Part shown: positions 5,440 through 6,896 of the stretch, one piece after another | How positions within the stretch are numbered: the first letter of the stretch is position 1 | Layout of the letters: every line of letters starts with the position of its first letter | Source: Betaproteobacteria bacterium | Lineage (GTDB): Bacteria; Pseudomonadota; Gammaproteobacteria; Burkholderiales; SG8-41 | NCBI GenBank assembly: GCA_025356695.1 | Contig: JANXSE010000372.1 | Span: 1-6,896, forward strand | DNA length: 6,896 bases | Reading direction: 5' to 3' | Notes under the pieces: generated by a model | The model's database searches: none | The model's input: the letters and a program-made list of their open reading frames with translations, nothing else | Told to the model about the DNA's origin: nothing | Translations under genes and position numbers: made by a program

Positions 5440-5772
5440 ATGAACACCACGAAAAAAGTCATCTGCATGATCGTCGCCGGCGCCGCACTGGGCGCGACCG
5501 CACCGGTGTTCGCCGATTCCTGGCACGGCCACGGTTACGAGCGCCACGACAGCTATCGCGATTACAACCGCCATGAATTCCGCGAACACGATCGCTATGC
5601 CTACCGCCATTACGACAACCGCCGCGTGGTGGTGGTCGAACGCCCCTACGTCGTGCAACGCAGCTACATCGCGCCGGCACCCGTGTTCTACAGTTCGCCG
5701 GTGATGAGTTACGGCCCGGCCGCGAGCATCGGCGCGGCAATCGGCGGCTACATCGACAATCAGAACTACTAG
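5440..5772 (+). CDS. Small secreted His/Tyr/Arg-rich protein of unknown function
   Basis: The product is 110 residues. It starts at ATG 5440 with AAGGAG (5428-5433) 6 bases upstream; the in-frame ATG at 5416 lacks such a site. Residues 1-25 form a clear Sec signal peptide: Lys at 5-6, a hydrophobic core VICMIVAGAALGATAPV, and a predicted cleavage VFA|D after residue 25. The mature part of about 85 residues opens with DSWHGHGYERHDSYRDYNRH and stays rich in His, Tyr, Arg and Asp to about residue 62. A proline-containing VVVVERPYVVQRSYIAPAPV stretch (63-82) follows, then a glycine/alanine segment ASIGAAIGGYI (95-105) that resembles a glycine-zipper motif. I do not recognise a named family. The His-rich part suggests metal binding and the C-terminus possible envelope association, both inferred. 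It is transcribed divergently from the amino acid symporter and ends before a strong hairpin terminator. Confidence 0.8.
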   Translation: MNTTKKVICMIVAGAALGATAPVFADSWHGHGYERHDSYRDYNRHEFREHDRYAYRHYDNRRVVVVERPYVVQRSYIAPAPVFYSSPVMSYGPAASIGAAIGGYIDNQNY

Positions 5773-5860
5773 GGCGCTACGCCGGCAGGCGCGCCGGATT
5801 GCAGCCGCGATCCGGCACTGGCCGGCCCGCCAAGGCAACCGCCGGTCAGCACAAGCAGGC

Positions 5861-5889
5861 TCCTGCCCCCCGCGCAGCGGGGGGCAGGA
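5861..5889. terminator. Strong bidirectional hairpin terminator between convergent genes
   Basis: TCCTGCCCCCCGC (5861-5873) and GCGGGGGGCAGGA (5877-5889) form a perfect 13-bp stem with a GCA loop. The T tracts on either side are weak (AATTGTCT on the plus side). The position between the stop at 5772 (plus) and the stop at 5908 (minus) supports a shared terminator. The remaining bases from 5773 to 5860 are GC-rich, contain only short partial palindromes, and show no gene. Confidence 0.75.
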
Positions 5890-5907
5890 ATTGTCTGATG
5901 AGAAATA

Positions 5908-6879
5908 TCAGGCGTAACGCCGCGCCGCCGCCGCCAGTTGTTCGCGCACGCGGCTGCGCAGTTCCTTCGGCGCCAGCACCTCGACCGCGGCACCATGACG
6001 CAGGATATCGCCGACGAGTTCACGATCATCGGCATAGGGGAATTCCAGCACGAAAGAGCCGTCGCGCTCAACGCTGGAACGCTGCTTCGGGTGCCATTGT
6101 TCGGTGGCGACCCAGCGCGCGCGTTCGGGCGTAAAACGCAATCGGGCAGTCGCCGTGGCGCGGCCCGAAAAAATGCCGTAGCCCTCGGCCAGCACTTCAT
6201 TGAGACGGCGCTCGGAAATTTCCTTCGCCGGCGACTCGAGGACCACCGCCTCGCGCACGCCGTCGAGTGCGAAGCTGCGCAGGTCTTCGCGCAGATGGCA
6301 CCAGGCGTCGAGATACCAGGTTTCGCGATAACAGACCAGGCGCTGCGGCGAGATGACACGCTCGCTAGTGCTGTTGCTGCCGCGCGCGTAATAGCCGATG
6401 CCGAGCTGGCGCCGGTTGAGCAGCGCGTTGGCGACGGTCTCAAAAAACTTGTTGAGCGGCGCACGCCGGCCCTGGTGCAGGATGCGCACGCGGCGCTGGA
6501 TTTCGTCATGCGAATGATCGGTGCTTTCGAGCAGAGCCTTGAGACGCGCCTTCAACGGCTCGATGTGGCGCTTGAGCAGTCCGGGCTGCAGTTCTTCGAG
6601 CAGATGTTCCATCGTCAATAGTGCGGCGGCCTCCGAGGCATTGAACCAGAGGCCGGGGAATTCGACGCGTGCCGGCGTCTGGCCGTCGACGCTGAAGCGG
6701 TAGCCGTTGGCGTCGCGGTCGTAGACGATCGGCGCCTTCATGCGGCTGCGCAGGTATTCGAGATCGCGCTTGAGGGTGGCCGGCGAGACCTCGGTTTCGT
6801 CGAGCAGTTGCTGGAACGACAGCAGCTTGCGCGCGCTGATAAGTTGTTCGATTTTGAAAATGCGTTCTGTTTTATTCAT
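5908..6879 (-). CDS. WYL-domain transcriptional regulator (YafY/DeoR-type HTH)
   Basis: The product is 323 residues, normal for the family. An N-terminal winged HTH (about 4-62) contains SFQQLLDETEVSPATLKRDL (21-40) and ends with the usual DxxGYRF wing. The WYL domain covers about 142-212, with IGYYARG (161-167), ISPQRLVCYRETWYLDAWCH (176-195, WYL at 188-190) and LRSFALDGV (200-208). A C-terminal WCX extension spans about 243-320. WYL domains are thought to sense a ligand, often nucleic acid or a nucleotide, and several members regulate DNA-damage or phage-defence genes. The target here is unknown. The ATG at 6879 is supported by GGAG (6888-6885) 5 bases upstream. The promoter and any divergent neighbour lie beyond the right edge. 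It is convergent with the small secreted protein gene. Confidence 0.93.
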   Translation of the reverse strand: MNKTERIFKIEQLISARKLLSFQQLLDETEVSPATLKRDLEYLRSRMKAPIVYDRDANGYRFSVDGQTPARVEFPGLWFNASEAAALLTMEHLLEELQPGLLKRHIEPLKARLKALLESTDHSHDEIQRRVRILHQGRRAPLNKFFETVANALLNRRQLGIGYYARGSNSTSERVISPQRLVCYRETWYLDAWCHLREDLRSFALDGVREAVVLESPAKEISERRLNEVLAEGYGIFSGRATATARLRFTPERARWVATEQWHPKQRSSVERDGSFVLEFPYADDRELVGDILRHGAAVEVLAPKELRSRVREQLAAAARRYA

Positions 6880-6896
6880 GCCAGCTCCGTCTGCCT

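Noticed and set aside
1..6896. CRISPR arrays, tRNA or rRNA genes, transposase genes or phage genes
   Set aside because: I saw no regularly spaced repeats, cloverleaf structures or mobile-element proteins. The only repeats are REP-like palindromes.

Overview
The window is GC-rich and densely packed with short intergenic regions. Its gene types (an Hsp15-type HslR, a CysB-like LysR regulator, a WYL regulator, REP-like palindromes) suggest a member of the Pseudomonadota, probably a beta- or gammaproteobacterium. I cannot name the organism from this sequence alone.

Layout. At the left edge is the 5' end of a CysB-like LysR regulator on the minus strand (1-203). Diverging from it is the centre of interest, a selenoprotein gene of the UGSC family (321-968, plus). 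Its reading frame is interrupted by an in-frame TGA at 642-644. The frame continues without a shift into a conserved-looking second half, and a bacterial-type SECIS hairpin begins a few bases after the TGA. A conventional gene finder would call two broken ORFs here. Next, on the same strand, is a 339-residue protein (1073-2092) of an uncharacterised family with a GWTDGLP motif. I regard it as the likely partner of the selenoprotein. Two RNA hairpins lie between the two genes.

A REP-like palindrome (2095-2173) separates this block from a convergent minus-strand pair: an MFS transporter (2592-3833, GTG start) followed by hslR (2194-2595, Hsp15 ribosome-recycling factor), overlapping by ATGA. 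Between the MFS gene and the next minus-strand gene lie two GC-rich REP-like units in inverted orientation. Then come a sodium/acidic amino acid symporter of the SLC1/DAACS family (4048-5283, minus), a small divergent secreted His/Tyr/Arg-rich protein (5440-5772, plus), a strong hairpin terminator (5861-5889), and a WYL-domain transcriptional regulator (5908-6879, minus).

How the parts may work together. The LysR-type regulator probably controls the divergent selenoprotein operon. The shared upstream region holds a GCTAT-N11-ATAGC dyad whose centre lies about 64 bases upstream of the start point predicted from a candidate promoter. CysB-like regulators normally respond to sulfur metabolites, so a sulfur- or selenium-linked redox role for the UGSC protein and its partner is a reasonable but unproven idea. 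The remaining genes (drug-type efflux, ribosome rescue, amino acid uptake, secreted small protein, WYL regulator) look like ordinary chromosomal genes with no clear functional link to the selenoprotein pair.
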